48,672 nucleotides of DNA from Paenibacillus sp. FSL H7-0326 (GCF_001955535.1 NZ_MPVN01000013.1:1-48672), one strand, 5' to 3'; positions 1-8,352 are shown, counted from the first letter of the stretch. The notes: a model not told the origin generated them from the sequence alone. Numbers and translations: made by a program.

Positions 1-223
1 GATTGCTCCGTCTTTCTTTCTCCTCCCATGCGAGAGAAGAACCTATCCGGTATTAGCTACCGTTTCCGGTAGTTATCCCAGTCTTATGGGCAGGTTACCT
101 ACGTGTTACTCACCCGTCCGCCGCTAACCATCAGGAGTGCAAGCACTCCATCAAGTCCGCTCGACTTGCATGTATTAGGCACGCCGCCAGCGTTCGTCCT
201 GAGCCAGGATCAAACTCTCCAAA
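1..223 (-). rRNA. rrs: 16S ribosomal RNA, 5' part (gene continues off the left edge)
   Basis: The minus strand carries the universal 16S 5' segment (the AGAGTTTGATCCTGGCTCAG primer site is at about 198-217), followed by V1/V2 sequence and the GGCGGACGGGTGAGTAAC region. Only about 220 nt lie inside the window. The 5' end is placed near 223 by analogy with known mature ends, so it is approximate. The V1 hairpin sequence is of a type common in Paenibacillus. That is a recollection-based impression, not a search result. Confidence 0.97.
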
Positions 224-424
224 AAAGAGAGCGATTAAGCTCAATTAGAAAAACTGACGAGAACGTAATGTTCTCTTTATTTTGCTCAATCATTCATACG
301 GTCTTGCGACACGTACCGAATGATCTCGCTAAGCATTTTCTTCGAAAATGCTGCTCACTCGTTGTTCAGTTTTCAAAGATCAAATTTCTTTTTTGTTTAA
401 TCGCTTTGTTTCAGCGACCTTTAT

Positions 425-454
425 AATATATCATGTTCAGCATCTTGTCGTCAA
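425..454 (-). promoter_or_regulatory. rRNA operon promoter, SigA type
   Basis: On the minus strand TTGACG (449-454) and TATATT (425-430) are separated by 18 nt, about 200 nt upstream of the 16S 5' end. The stretch 223-424 is rRNA leader. It contains a perfect hairpin at 333-351 (GCATTTTC, TTC, GAAAATGC) and the phrase CTTTGAAAACTGAAC, which is typical of Firmicute rrn leaders and spacers. Between the promoter and bofA (455-561) lies AT-rich DNA with a TGTG/CACA palindrome near 477-492 and no gene. Confidence 0.75.
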
Positions 455-561
455 GAGTTTTTTTAAATTATTTTTTTGTGTGTTATGCACACGAATTAAT
501 TTAGTTAGCTCTTAAAAGGGCCGAGATATAATGTACCACATATCTTCAATTTAAGTCAACA

Positions 562-828
562 CTAAAATAAAGTTATTTTTATTCCATACAGCAATGCCAC
601 TCCCGGCAGTCCAAGCACCGTAACCGTACCTATTGTAGCAGGGTTTATCGGAATACTCACCTCACCAACTAATCCAGAGTAGTTAACTACATATATACCT
701 AGAGCTGCAAGCACTAAATGAATCCCAAAGGTACTGATCCATTTAAAACCGATTCTTCTTCTGAATAGAATGACGAGAATTAGCAGCAAGGATACGGTAA
801 GCACTCCCCATAGAATGATACTCTTCAT
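562..828 (-). CDS. bofA: BofA, inhibitor of pro-sigma-K processing
   Basis: This is an 88-residue membrane protein of the usual BofA size (about 87). An N-terminal transmembrane helix (residues 4-22) is followed by a short basic loop RRRIGFKW, a second helix (33-49) and a conserved hydrophobic C-terminus. In Bacillus, BofA sits in the outer forespore membrane with SpoIVFA and holds the protease SpoIVFB inactive until the forespore signals, which delays sigma-K activation in the mother cell. Its start overlaps the yaaL stop by one base (TAATG), so the two are translationally coupled. The place just upstream of an rrn operon and next to recR-yaaL matches Bacillus exactly. The recR-side terminator at 1367-1398 suggests that bofA is expressed from the promoter in front of yaaL. 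Confidence 0.93.
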   Translation of the reverse strand: MKSIILWGVLTVSLLLILVILFRRRIGFKWISTFGIHLVLAALGIYVVNYSGLVGEVSIPINPATIGTVTVLGLPGVALLYGIKITLF

Positions 829-1139
829 TATACCCCTCCTACTTCTTTAGTAAGACTTATTGCATTCATCTCTTTCACAGCATAATGACTTTTTCCATTC
901 AAACCGGCCTGCTTCGCTCTTTTTAAGTGCATCTGGTATTTTCTCTCCGCAGCCTCAAGTGTAAAAATCGCATAATCGATCTGATCCTGCCCTACCGCCT
1001 CTTCAAACATATGATGCGCCTGCATCCACTCTTCATGTGCAGTCCGTATGTCATCCAAAATTTCCGTGCCTGCCCGCTTCTCTTGCAATACCATTTTGCT
1101 ATCCTTTGCACCGAATGCTTTGATCCAACCCGTCACCAT
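828..1139 (-). CDS. yaaL: YaaL-like DUF2508 protein
   Basis: This is a 103-residue soluble, charged and mainly helical protein with no signal peptide. It contains a DIRTAHEEW-like N-terminal helix and a long amphipathic segment rich in Glu, Ala and Lys, as in the DUF2508 family. The function is unknown. The family is conserved between recR and bofA in spore-forming Firmicutes, and that position is the best support here. The ATG at 1139 follows a strong GGGAGGGG ribosome binding site. The stop overlaps the bofA start by one base, so the pair probably forms one transcript. Confidence 0.88.
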   Translation of the reverse strand: MVTGWIKAFGAKDSKMVLQEKRAGTEILDDIRTAHEEWMQAHHMFEEAVGQDQIDYAIFTLEAAERKYQMHLKRAKQAGLNGKSHYAVKEMNAISLTKEVGGV

Positions 1140-1212
1140 TATGTATCCCCTCCCGAAAATTAGCTCTTAACCTCTTTTGAATCCAGAAAGAACCATTTGA
1201 AACAGCTCAGTT

Positions 1213-1241
1213 TATTTAATAGGTAACTCAAAGGCTTGCAA
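1213..1241 (-). promoter_or_regulatory. Candidate SigA promoter for yaaL-bofA
   Basis: The minus strand shows TTGCAA (1236-1241), 17 nt, then TAAATA (1213-1218), about 75 nt upstream of yaaL. It lies downstream of the recR terminator, where a new promoter would be needed. The rest of 1140-1366 shows no gene. Confidence 0.4.
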
Positions 1242-1366
1242 AAAAAGCACAAGCACAGCTGAGCCGTCAGTGCAGTAAATCTTCTGCCTTCTGACTCTGC
1301 GCGGTCCATATTAAACTCACTGCGTTATTTCATACATATCGCGAGAGGGACAAACTTAGAACATAC

Positions 1367-1398
1367 AAAAAAAGAAGCCCTGAGAGACTCAGAGCTTC
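1367..1398 (-). terminator. Intrinsic terminator after recR
   Basis: An 11-bp stem (1374-1384 with 1388-1398, one G-U pair in the minus-strand RNA) has a 3-nt loop and is followed by seven U residues. It lies about 30 nt after the recR stop and separates the dnaX-yaaK-recR unit from yaaL-bofA. Confidence 0.85.
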
Positions 1399-1429
1399 TT
1401 ACATTTGTACAGTTCGCTTATAAAATGAT

Positions 1430-2029
1430 CTAGTGCAATTGCCGGCGGCCTTCCAGCGCCTTAGATAACGTTACTTCATCCGCATATTCGAGATCCCCGC
1501 CTACAGGCAGACCATGGGCAATCCGGCTCACAACCATCTCAAATGGTTTAACCAGTCTCGAGATATACATTGCCGTTGCTTCTCCTTCAATATTCGGATT
1601 CGTCGCCAGTATAAGCTCCTTCACCCGCTCATCACTCAAGCGAGTAAGCAGCTCCTTCAGCCGAATATCATCCGGTCCAATTCCTTCCATAGGAGAAATC
1701 GCACCTTGGAGAACATGATAATAGCCGTTGAATTCTTTGGTTCGCTCCATAGCCACGAGGTCCTTAGGATCCTGTACAACACAGATCACGGATGCATCCC
1801 TCGTCTTATCCTGACAAATGCGGCACGGATCTGTATCTGTAATGTTACAGCACACCGAACAATAGTGAAGATTTCGTTTCACACTTACCAGCGCTTTGGC
1901 AAAATCAATCACATCATCTTCTTTCATGTTCAGTACATGGAAGGCAAGGCGAGCGGCCGTTTTGGGACCGATGCCGGGCAGACGTGTGAAAGCATCTATA
2001 AGCTTCGCAATCGGTTCCGGATAATACAA
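1430..2029 (-). CDS. recR: Recombination mediator RecR
   Basis: This is a 199-residue protein of standard RecR length. It loads RecA onto single-stranded DNA together with RecF/RecO during gap repair. The N-terminus holds the helix-hairpin-helix (LPGIGPKTAARLAFH), then a four-cysteine zinc finger (CSVC and CRIC, around residues 57-72), then a Toprim domain (ICVVQDPKDLVAMER onward) and a C-terminal Walker-B-like segment. Translation appears to start at TTG (2029), preceded by AAGGAG. It follows yaaK by 24 nt, giving the conserved dnaX-yaaK-recR order, and ends at an intrinsic terminator. Confidence 0.98.
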   Translation of the reverse strand: MYYPEPIAKLIDAFTRLPGIGPKTAARLAFHVLNMKEDDVIDFAKALVSVKRNLHYCSVCCNITDTDPCRICQDKTRDASVICVVQDPKDLVAMERTKEFNGYYHVLQGAISPMEGIGPDDIRLKELLTRLSDERVKELILATNPNIEGEATAMYISRLVKPFEMVVSRIAHGLPVGGDLEYADEVTLSKALEGRRQLH

Positions 2030-2053
2030 GTTAAGAATTCTCCTTCTATTGGC

Positions 2054-2374
2054 TTAGAACAAGCCAGGGATTTTCATGCCATTCGTAAATTTACCCATGT
2101 CCTGGTTCGCCAGTTCATCAGCTTTGCTCATCGCATCGTTCACTGCAGTCATAACAAGATCTTGCAGCATTTCAACATCTTCAGGATCTACCGCTTCAGG
2201 CTTAATTGTAATGGAAATCAGTTTCTTGTGACCATTCACTTCAGCCGTTACAACACCGCCGCCAGAAGAACCTTCTACAGTCTTCGTGCCAAGCTCCTCT
2301 TGTGCCTTGAGCATTTGCTCCTGCATTTTTTTGACCTGCTTCATCATTTGATTCATATTGTTCATCTGTGTCAT
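2054..2374 (-). CDS. yaaK: YbaB/EbfC family nucleoid-associated protein
   Basis: This 106-residue DNA-binding protein has an N-terminal coiled coil rich in Met and Gln (MNNMNQMMKQVKKMQEQM), then the conserved core VEGSSGGGVVTAEVNG and a C-terminal helix. Family members bind DNA as tweezer-like dimers and affect nucleoid structure. The exact role in Firmicutes is not settled. It lies between dnaX (36 nt upstream) and recR (24 nt downstream) as in most bacteria, which supports co-transcription. Confidence 0.95.
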   Translation of the reverse strand: MTQMNNMNQMMKQVKKMQEQMLKAQEELGTKTVEGSSGGGVVTAEVNGHKKLISITIKPEAVDPEDVEMLQDLVMTAVNDAMSKADELANQDMGKFTNGMKIPGLF

Positions 2375-2410
2375 CTCCTTAAATTAATATAATGTTAATG
2401 TTAAACACGC

Positions 2411-4156
2411 TTATTCCTTAATGATAACCAAATTCTCGCCAAAAAGCTCGATTGCCTCATCAATCCAAGGCTCCTTCTGATTCCCATCCTGCTCAGGCTC
2501 CAGCTTGAACTCCTCTTCCTTCTTCGTCTCCTGCGTACCTTCTATTGCAGTTAACCAATCCCGCTGAAGCATCGTCACCAGTCTTACCGGTCTGCCGAGC
2601 TGCTGCTCTAGCACACCCTCGATCACTTCTCTGTTTGCCGGTTTCTCTGTCGTTTCACGGTGAATACTGTTCTTAAAGGCGACAAGCACAGCATCCTCTA
2701 AGGCAGATACAGGTTCTCCATCAACAAACCAGGCATGTACCGTCACTTTCTCTTCCTTGACTCGTTGAAGGATCTGTCCCCATTTGCTCGCAATATCGGT
2801 AAATTCCTTGCTACCCCTCTGATTAACGTATTGCTCCATGTTAGGAGGGAGCTTGGCAGGTCCAGATATTCTTGGCGCAGCTGTACGCTGATTAGACCTT
2901 GCAGAACCACTACCTGAGCCCTGACCTGCACTCGCAGCCCCAACACCGCCGTTCTTCATTGCCTTTTCCAGCTTTTTCTCAAGATCAGCAATTTGACGTT
3001 TCATCGCTGCGATCTCAGAGGAGTCAACACTGGACCCTTGGCCCTCGGAAGCTATTGCGGCAGCACCGCCCTGAGGTAGACTGCACAATTTGAGCAATGC
3101 GACTTCGAATAAGGTTTGGGGCTGAGCCGCATATTTCATTTCACTTTGATATCGATTGAGCGTATCAATTACGTAAAACAACTGCTCTTTGGAGAAGGCG
3201 TCTGCAATTGGCTTAAATGACGCAGGATCAAGGACCCGATCCGTCATCCGATCTGCATTCGGCACCATCTTGATCAGAAGCAGATCACGGAAGTAGTACA
3301 GCAGATTCTCCATACTCTTATCCGCACTCTTGCCTTCCTGCATGAATTCTTCAACCGTCTGCAGGACCTCGCCCACTTCTCCTTTAAGGAGGAATCCAGC
3401 CAGCTTGCCAAACTTATCTGACGGAAGCCCGCCTGTCATATCCAATGTCTGCTGATAGGAGACATGTCCTCCTGTAAAGGAAGAGACTTGATCAAGAATG
3501 CTCAGCGCATCCCTCATCCCTCCATCAGACAAACGCGCAATATATTGAAGAGCTTCGTCTTCTGCTGTAATACCTTCTTCTTTACAAATCGCTGCAAGCC
3601 GTCCTGTCTGCTCTTCCAGGGATACCCTGCGAAAATCAAACCGCTGGCAACGAGAAATAATCGTAGCAGGAAGCCGATGCGGCTCTGTTGTTGCGAGTAT
3701 AAACATTACGTGCGGCGGCGGTTCTTCCAGTGTCTTCAGCAAGGCGTTAAACGCTTCTGTCGTCAGCATGTGAACTTCATCAATGATGTACACTTTATGA
3801 CGGACTTCGGTAGGGGCATACTTCACTTTTTCGCGTAAATCCCGAATCTCTTCTACCCCGCGATTGGATGCAGCATCAATCTCCTGGACATCCATAACCG
3901 AACCAGACGTAATACGCCGGCATGCTTCACACTCGTTGCAAGGCTCTACCTGAGGACCCCGTTCACAGTTGACAGCCTTCGCAAGTATCTTGGCAGCGCT
4001 TGTCTTCCCTGTTCCACGCGGACCACTAAACAGATACGCATGCGAAATCCGCTCTTCACGTATGGCATTCTGCAAAGTCTGAATGATATGCTGTTGCCCA
4101 ACCATGTCTTGAAACGACTGAGGCCGCCAAGCACGGTACAACGCAATATGTTCCAC
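2411..4156 (-). CDS. dnaX: DNA polymerase III subunit gamma/tau
   Basis: This is the clamp-loader ATPase of 581 residues. The Walker A motif GPRGTGKT is at 45-52. A zinc module has cysteines at 64, 73, 76 and 79. The Walker B/DEVH segment (VYIIDEVHML) and the sensor/arginine-finger region TIISRCQRFDF follow. A Gly/Ser-rich linker near residues 400-430 leads to the C-terminal tau-type domain that contacts the polymerase and helicase. The start is GTG at 4156 with GAGGG upstream. No slippery heptamer was evident, so only a full-length product is expected. It heads the dnaX-yaaK-recR unit and has its own promoter just downstream of the SRP RNA gene. Confidence 0.98.
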   Translation of the reverse strand: MEHIALYRAWRPQSFQDMVGQQHIIQTLQNAIREERISHAYLFSGPRGTGKTSAAKILAKAVNCERGPQVEPCNECEACRRITSGSVMDVQEIDAASNRGVEEIRDLREKVKYAPTEVRHKVYIIDEVHMLTTEAFNALLKTLEEPPPHVMFILATTEPHRLPATIISRCQRFDFRRVSLEEQTGRLAAICKEEGITAEDEALQYIARLSDGGMRDALSILDQVSSFTGGHVSYQQTLDMTGGLPSDKFGKLAGFLLKGEVGEVLQTVEEFMQEGKSADKSMENLLYYFRDLLLIKMVPNADRMTDRVLDPASFKPIADAFSKEQLFYVIDTLNRYQSEMKYAAQPQTLFEVALLKLCSLPQGGAAAIASEGQGSSVDSSEIAAMKRQIADLEKKLEKAMKNGGVGAASAGQGSGSGSARSNQRTAAPRISGPAKLPPNMEQYVNQRGSKEFTDIASKWGQILQRVKEEKVTVHAWFVDGEPVSALEDAVLVAFKNSIHRETTEKPANREVIEGVLEQQLGRPVRLVTMLQRDWLTAIEGTQETKKEEEFKLEPEQDGNQKEPWIDEAIELFGENLVIIKE

Positions 4157-4205
4157 TGTGCTTTACCCTCTTTCCACATGTCTCATGACCTTTGTTTGTG
4201 GCTTC

Positions 4206-4234
4206 ATTATACTATATTCCCTCTTGAATCAAAA
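4206..4234 (-). promoter_or_regulatory. Candidate SigA promoter for dnaX
   Basis: On the minus strand a perfect TATAAT (4206-4211) follows TTTTGA (4229-4234) by 17 nt, about 50 nt upstream of the dnaX GTG. The stretch 4235-4403 between this and the scr terminator holds no gene. Confidence 0.6.
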
Positions 4235-4403
4235 CTTTAAAAGTACATGAGCCGTATTTTCATCCCTATTTATGATTGAGTTCCATTTTGTGAGGTCAAA
4301 AGAAATATCCTGTTGAATTGTTCTGTTTTGACCGAGATATAACCAAAGGATCGTTACTTCTGAATTTGATCCTAAAAACCTCTTTAAAACCTCTCGTAAA
4401 TAC

Positions 4404-4434
4404 AAAAAAATCTTTGCATTTCTAATGCAAAGAT
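4404..4434 (-). terminator. Intrinsic terminator of the SRP RNA gene
   Basis: A perfect 11-bp stem (4410-4420 with 4424-4434) has a 3-nt loop and is followed on the minus strand by a run of seven U. It lies about 30 nt past the mature 3' end of scr. Confidence 0.9.
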
Positions 4435-4461
4435 ATCTGTATGTCATCTATTTATTTAGAG

Positions 4462-4736
4462 TAAGAACCGTGCACCTGTTATTGATAATTGCGATCCAAG
4501 CGGCACCCCTGCATAACAACTCGGGTTAGGCCACCCTCCGGCACAAGAGTGGTCTTGCTTATGGCTGCTTCCTTCCGGACCTGACCAGATTCACAAGTAC
4601 TCATTGCGGAGGACCCAACCGTCAACATTGCATGCAGGGACCAGCCTCACATCGACAAAACCTCTAACAGGAATTCAACCTCGCTATAGCGGATTGCGAG
4701 TTACAGGGCACCGCTACCTCCCCATCTAGCACGGTG
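4462..4736 (-). ncRNA. ffs: Signal recognition particle RNA, large Bacillus type with Alu domain
   Basis: This RNA of about 275 nt is the scaffold for Ffh and targets membrane and secreted proteins to the SecYEG translocon. The minus strand carries the diagnostic apical loop GGTCCGGAAGGAAGCAGC (around 4563-4580) and the Alu-domain start GGGGAGGTAGCGGTGCCCTG near 4700-4722. The termini ACCGTGC and GCACGGT (4729-4735 and 4467-4473) pair to close the molecule. Both ends are inferred from that pairing and from the promoter. Its place just upstream of dnaX matches Bacillus scr. Confidence 0.97.
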
Positions 4737-4742
4737 AAAATA

Positions 4743-4771
4743 AGTATATCGCATGCAGTATTAAAATGCAA
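4743..4771 (-). promoter_or_regulatory. SRP RNA promoter
   Basis: The minus strand shows TTGCAT (4766-4771), a 17-nt spacer and TATACT (4743-4748), ending 7 nt before the inferred 5' end of the RNA. Confidence 0.75.
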
Positions 4772-4844
4772 CCGGACTGCAATACTTTCCAGCTGCACCT
4801 GTTTAACTAGCTATTCGGATCCACATTTAATTCAAGAACGTCCT

Positions 4845-4921
4845 GCAAAAAAATAAAACCCTCTGCCACTCAGGCAGAAGGTCAAAAACAAATGAAGCTG
4901 ACGAAAGCTCGTCAGCTTCAT
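4845..4921 (-). terminator. Tandem intrinsic terminators after rpmE
   Basis: Two hairpins follow each other directly after the rpmE stop. The first (4892-4921) has a 12-bp stem with a U-rich tail. The second (4858-4882) has a stem of about 10 bp followed by TTTATTTTTTT on the minus strand. Together they insulate the strong scr promoter from rpmE transcription. Confidence 0.85.
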
Positions 4922-4926
4922 ATAAA

Positions 4927-5124
4927 TTACATTCCGTATTTTTTCTTAAATCTATCAACACGGCCACCAGCATCCAGGAATTTCTGTTTACCAGTGAAGA
5001 ACGGGTGACATGCAGAGCATACCTCTACACGCAGAGATTCTTTAACAGAACCCGTTTCGAACGTGTTACCACATGCACAAGTCGCTGTAGTTACGTGATA
5101 TTTTGGTTGAATCGCTTCATTCAT
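4927..5124 (-). CDS. rpmE: 50S ribosomal protein L31, zinc-binding form
   Basis: This is a 65-residue ribosomal protein at the central protuberance/subunit bridge. Four cysteines (C16 and C18, and the CSAC pair at 36 and 39) mark the zinc-binding type. A longer in-frame reading to 5217 exists. ATG 5124 was chosen because AGAGGTG lies just upstream and the family starts at this point. The extra upstream codons overlap the promoter. It lies directly downstream of rho, as in Bacillus. Zinc-type L31 is commonly exchanged for a zinc-free paralogue under Zur control. No paralogue is in this window. Confidence 0.96.
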   Translation of the reverse strand: MNEAIQPKYHVTTATCACGNTFETGSVKESLRVEVCSACHPFFTGKQKFLDAGGRVDRFKKKYGM

Positions 5125-5188
5125 GACTTTCACCTCTTCTTGCCCTGAGCCGGCTAATGGACCCAGAGTTATTAAGAACACAAAGTTG

Positions 5189-5217
5189 ATTATAACACGC
5201 TCTTCTACTCTGCGCAA
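5189..5217 (-). promoter_or_regulatory. rpmE promoter
   Basis: A perfect minus-strand TATAAT (5189-5194) lies 17 nt after TTGCGC (5212-5217). It gives a leader of about 60 nt before the L31 start codon. Confidence 0.65.
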
Positions 5218-5318
5218 TGCCTATGCAAATAAATGGTAGCCGCAGAAATGAGGAGACTTGTGTTGTTTATAACCTGCTTTTTATACAGATTAGCATTCCA
5301 ATTCACAATAAGCTGTGA

Positions 5319-6668
5319 TTAGGTTGTCGTAGCGGACGCCGCTGAAGTTCTGTTCGTACGTCTTGCAGGCGCAGAGCTTGAGCCTGATCCAGAAGTACTG
5401 CCAGATTGTGTCTGACCCGTATTGCCTGCCACATCCAGTGATGCGAGGAACTCCGCATTCGTCTTGGTATTGCGCAGCTTCTTAAGGAAGCCTTCCACAA
5501 AGTCATGACTTTCATTCATATTCTTACGCACAGCCCATATCGCATCCAGTTCATCCTTCGTAAGCAGCACTTCCTCACGACGTGTACCGGAACGGCGAAT
5601 ATCGATGGCTGGGAAGATCCGGCGTTCAGCAAGCTTACGATCAAGATGTAATTCCATATTGCCTGTGCCCTTGAACTCCTCGTATATGATGTCATCCATC
5701 CGCGAGCCGGTATCAATAAGTGCTGTAGCTAGAATCGTTAAGCTGCCTCCCTCTTCCACATTCCGGGCCGAGCCAAAGAAACGCTTCGGACGATGAAATG
5801 CAGCCGGGTCAATACCACCGCTGAGTGTCCGGCCAGATGGCGGAATTACCAGGTTATATGCACGCGCAAGACGCGTAATGCTGTCCAGCAAAATAACAAC
5901 ATCCTTCTTCGCCTCGACTAGACGAAGCGCACGCTCAAGAACAAGCTCAGCTACTTTAATATGATTTTCCGGAAGCTCATCAAATGTTGAGGCAACAACT
6001 TCCCCTTTTACAGAACGCTGCATATCCGTCACTTCCTCAGGACGTTCGTCAATCAGCAGTACAAACAATTCAATCTCCGGATTGTTGGTTGAAATGCTAT
6101 TTGCTATCTCTTTCAGAAGGAGTGTCTTACCCGCCTTGGGAGGTGCAACAATGAGTCCGCGCTGTCCCAATCCTACGGGAGCAAGCACATCCATAATACG
6201 GGTTGATAAATGCGCTGGGGATGTTTCAAGTACTAGCTTTTTCTGTGGGTATAGGGGAGTTAAGGCTGGAAAATGGAGTCTTTCAGCTGCAAGCTCAGGG
6301 CTTTGACCATTAACGGCATTGACCTGAAGCAGTCCGAAATATCTTTCATTCTCTTTAGGGGTACGGCACTTGCCGGATACGAGATCCCCAGTCCTTAAAT
6401 CAAACTTACGAATTTGTGAGGAAGATATATAAATATCTTCTTTACTCGGCAAATAGTTAATGGGGCGGAGAAAGCCATAACCCTCTGGGAGGATTTCGAG
6501 TACACCTTCCATGAACATAAGGCCGCTTTGTTCTGCCTGTGCTCGAAGAATGGCAAAGATTAGTTCCCTCTTCTTCAGCTGGCCGTAATAAGGGATCTGG
6601 TACTTCTTCGCCAACTTGTATAAGTCAGTCAGCTTCATTTCTTCCAGATCAGATATTTGTAGATCCAT
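5319..6668 (-). CDS. rho: Transcription termination factor Rho
   Basis: This is a 449-residue hexameric RNA helicase. An N-terminal Rho-N helical domain (1-45) is followed by a cold-shock-like RNA-binding fold (about 52-120). The ATPase core carries Walker A APPKAGKT at 175-182, a Walker B region (VVILLDSITRLARAYN) and the secondary RNA-site segment GRTLSGGID. The last 30 or so residues form a low-complexity Ser/Thr/Gly tail ending in three threonines, beyond the end of the E. coli protein (419). The start is ATG 6668 with AGGTGG upstream. It lies between murA and rpmE, as in Bacillus. The 302-nt leader to murA (6669-6970) may carry regulation, since rho is autogenously controlled in several bacteria. 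That is inference here. Confidence 0.98.
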   Translation of the reverse strand: MDLQISDLEEMKLTDLYKLAKKYQIPYYGQLKKRELIFAILRAQAEQSGLMFMEGVLEILPEGYGFLRPINYLPSKEDIYISSSQIRKFDLRTGDLVSGKCRTPKENERYFGLLQVNAVNGQSPELAAERLHFPALTPLYPQKKLVLETSPAHLSTRIMDVLAPVGLGQRGLIVAPPKAGKTLLLKEIANSISTNNPEIELFVLLIDERPEEVTDMQRSVKGEVVASTFDELPENHIKVAELVLERALRLVEAKKDVVILLDSITRLARAYNLVIPPSGRTLSGGIDPAAFHRPKRFFGSARNVEEGGSLTILATALIDTGSRMDDIIYEEFKGTGNMELHLDRKLAERRIFPAIDIRRSGTRREEVLLTKDELDAIWAVRKNMNESHDFVEGFLKKLRNTKTNAEFLASLDVAGNTGQTQSGSTSGSGSSSAPARRTNRTSAASATTT

Positions 6669-6779
6669 GCAATAACCACCTATTCAATTAATAAGTCCGT
6701 AAAAATGGGAAGACTGACGGTCCAGTCGTATGTGTGCAAACTAAGTAATGATTATCTTCAATAACACTGCTTAGCATCC

Positions 6780-6809
6780 ATTGTACGGAATTTACCTGTC
6801 TGAATGCAA
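6780..6809 (-). promoter_or_regulatory. Candidate SigA promoter for rho
   Basis: The minus strand has TTGCAT (6804-6809), 18 nt, then TACAAT (6780-6785), about 110 nt upstream of the rho start. Confidence 0.35.
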
Positions 6810-6880
6810 ATCGCAGTATATTGGCAGTATGATTGCCGTTGTTATGCAAGAAATCAGTATTAGAATAGGTTTACCCATTT

Positions 6881-6952
6881 TTCGAAGAGATATTCATATA
6901 AATTATAGATCGGATCAAAAGAACTATTCTTTAATATGTTTATCTCTTCGAA
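6881..6952. repeat. 12-bp perfect inverted repeat between murA and rho
   Basis: TTCGAAGAGATA (6881-6892) and its exact reverse complement (6941-6952) are separated by 48 nt, immediately downstream of murA and upstream of the rho promoter. On the minus strand the distal arm is followed by AAAAA rather than a U-run, so it is not a standard terminator. Confidence 0.6.
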
Positions 6953-6970
6953 TATAAAAGTATTATTTCT

Positions 6971-8224
6971 CTACAGTGTCTGACGCCAAACATCGGCACC
7001 CAGCTCGCGCAGATTGGTGACTAAGTTGTCGTATCCACGATCAATAAACTCTACACCACCAACCTCAGTGACCCCTTCTTCCACCGTTAATCCAGCGATG
7101 ACAAGAGCTGCACCTGCTCGCAGGTCGGCCGCCTTTACCTTGGCCGCATTCAGCGAATGACCCTCGATAATTGCCGATCTTCCTTCTACCCGAATCTTAG
7201 CACCCATTCGGATGAGTTCAGGCACATGCTTAAAGCGGTTGCTATACACAAAATCGCTTAGTACACTCACGCCTTGTGCCTGGGTCAGCAAGCTGGTCAT
7301 TGGAGACTGCAGGTCGGTGGCAAAGCCCGGATATACCAATGCTTTGACATCGACATGTTCATAGCTTGGTTTGCCGATCACTCGAATGCTCTCATCAAGC
7401 TCCTCAATGCCAACACCCATTTCAATCAGCTTAGCTGTCAATGCCTCTAAATGCTTGGGAATGACATTATCAATGAGTACATTACCGCGAGTTGCAGCAG
7501 CTGCAATCATATATGTACCTGCTTGAATGCGATCAGGAATAATGGAATGTCGGCAGCCATGAAGCTCCGATTTGCCCTCGATACGAATCGTTTCGGTGCC
7601 TGCACCTTTTATCGATGCTCCCATGGAATTCAAAAGTGTTGCTACATCTATAATCTCAGGCTCTTTGGCCGCATTTTCAATAATCGTAGAGCCCTTGGCT
7701 CTTGTCGCCGCCAGCATAATGTTTATGGTTGCTCCTACACTGACAACATCCAGATAAATTTTGGCACCCTTAAGCTCTTTGGCATGAAGATGGATGGCAC
7801 CATGCTCATTTGTCACCGTTGCTCCAAGAGCTTCAAAACCCTTGATGTGCTGATCAATAGGCCGAGGTTCAAAGTTGCAGCCCCCTGGCAGTCCAATGGT
7901 CGTTTCTTTGAAGCGCCCTAGCAAAGCACCCATCATATAATAAGATGCGCGAAGCTTCTTCACTGGTCCGTTAGGCATAGGCAATGAAATAATATGAGAA
8001 GGATCAATCCTCATCGAATTTCCATCCCAAGATACCGTAGCTCCAAGTTCCTCTAGAATTTCGGAATAAACAGCAACATCGCTGAGTAAAGGTAGATTAT
8101 CAAGAATAACTTCCGACTCGGCAAGAATTGCCGCCGGAATGAGCGCTATGGCACTGTTCTTAGCTCCGCTAATGGTAACCGTGCCTTGGAGTGGCCTTCC
8201 ACCACTGATCATTAATTTTTCCAT
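6971..8224 (-). CDS. murA: UDP-N-acetylglucosamine 1-carboxyvinyltransferase (second MurA type)
   Basis: This enzyme of about 417 residues transfers enolpyruvate from PEP to UDP-GlcNAc, the first committed step of peptidoglycan synthesis and the fosfomycin target. The N-terminal motif GAKNSA and the flexible loop with the catalytic cysteine (LPGGCNFEPRPIDQH) are intact, so it should be fosfomycin-sensitive. ATG 8224 was chosen over an upstream in-frame start at 8290 because AGGAGG lies 12 nt before it and the protein then has the family length. The place between fbaA and rho corresponds to the Bacillus murZ/murAB paralogue. The transaldolase gene found between fbaA and murAB in Bacillus is absent. 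Confidence 0.96.
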   Translation of the reverse strand: MEKLMISGGRPLQGTVTISGAKNSAIALIPAAILAESEVILDNLPLLSDVAVYSEILEELGATVSWDGNSMRIDPSHIISLPMPNGPVKKLRASYYMMGALLGRFKETTIGLPGGCNFEPRPIDQHIKGFEALGATVTNEHGAIHLHAKELKGAKIYLDVVSVGATINIMLAATRAKGSTIIENAAKEPEIIDVATLLNSMGASIKGAGTETIRIEGKSELHGCRHSIIPDRIQAGTYMIAAAATRGNVLIDNVIPKHLEALTAKLIEMGVGIEELDESIRVIGKPSYEHVDVKALVYPGFATDLQSPMTSLLTQAQGVSVLSDFVYSNRFKHVPELIRMGAKIRVEGRSAIIEGHSLNAAKVKAADLRAGAALVIAGLTVEEGVTEVGGVEFIDRGYDNLVTNLRELGADVWRQTL

Positions 8225-8352
8225 AAGGTAAGAGGTCCTCCTAGAAATCACTTCTAGCCGAATTGAATAATTCTTATGGCAATGCATCACTACGGATTTA
8301 CGGATTATATTATAACGATACTTTCAACTTTAAAATACTTATTATGAAATGG

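Noticed and set aside
483..491. A perfect DnaA box (TTATGCACA) just upstream of the left rrn promoter.
   Set aside because: It is single, inside a short palindrome, and one or two such matches are expected by chance. Others occur singly at 12737-12745 and 39728-39736.
3945..4180. Possible programmed frameshift in dnaX, as in E. coli.
   Set aside because: No slippery A-rich heptamer with downstream stem was seen, and the frame is continuous to the tau-type end.
5125..5217. An N-terminal extension of L31 (31 extra codons).
   Set aside because: It overlaps the rpmE promoter, lacks a start signal, and the family begins at 5124.
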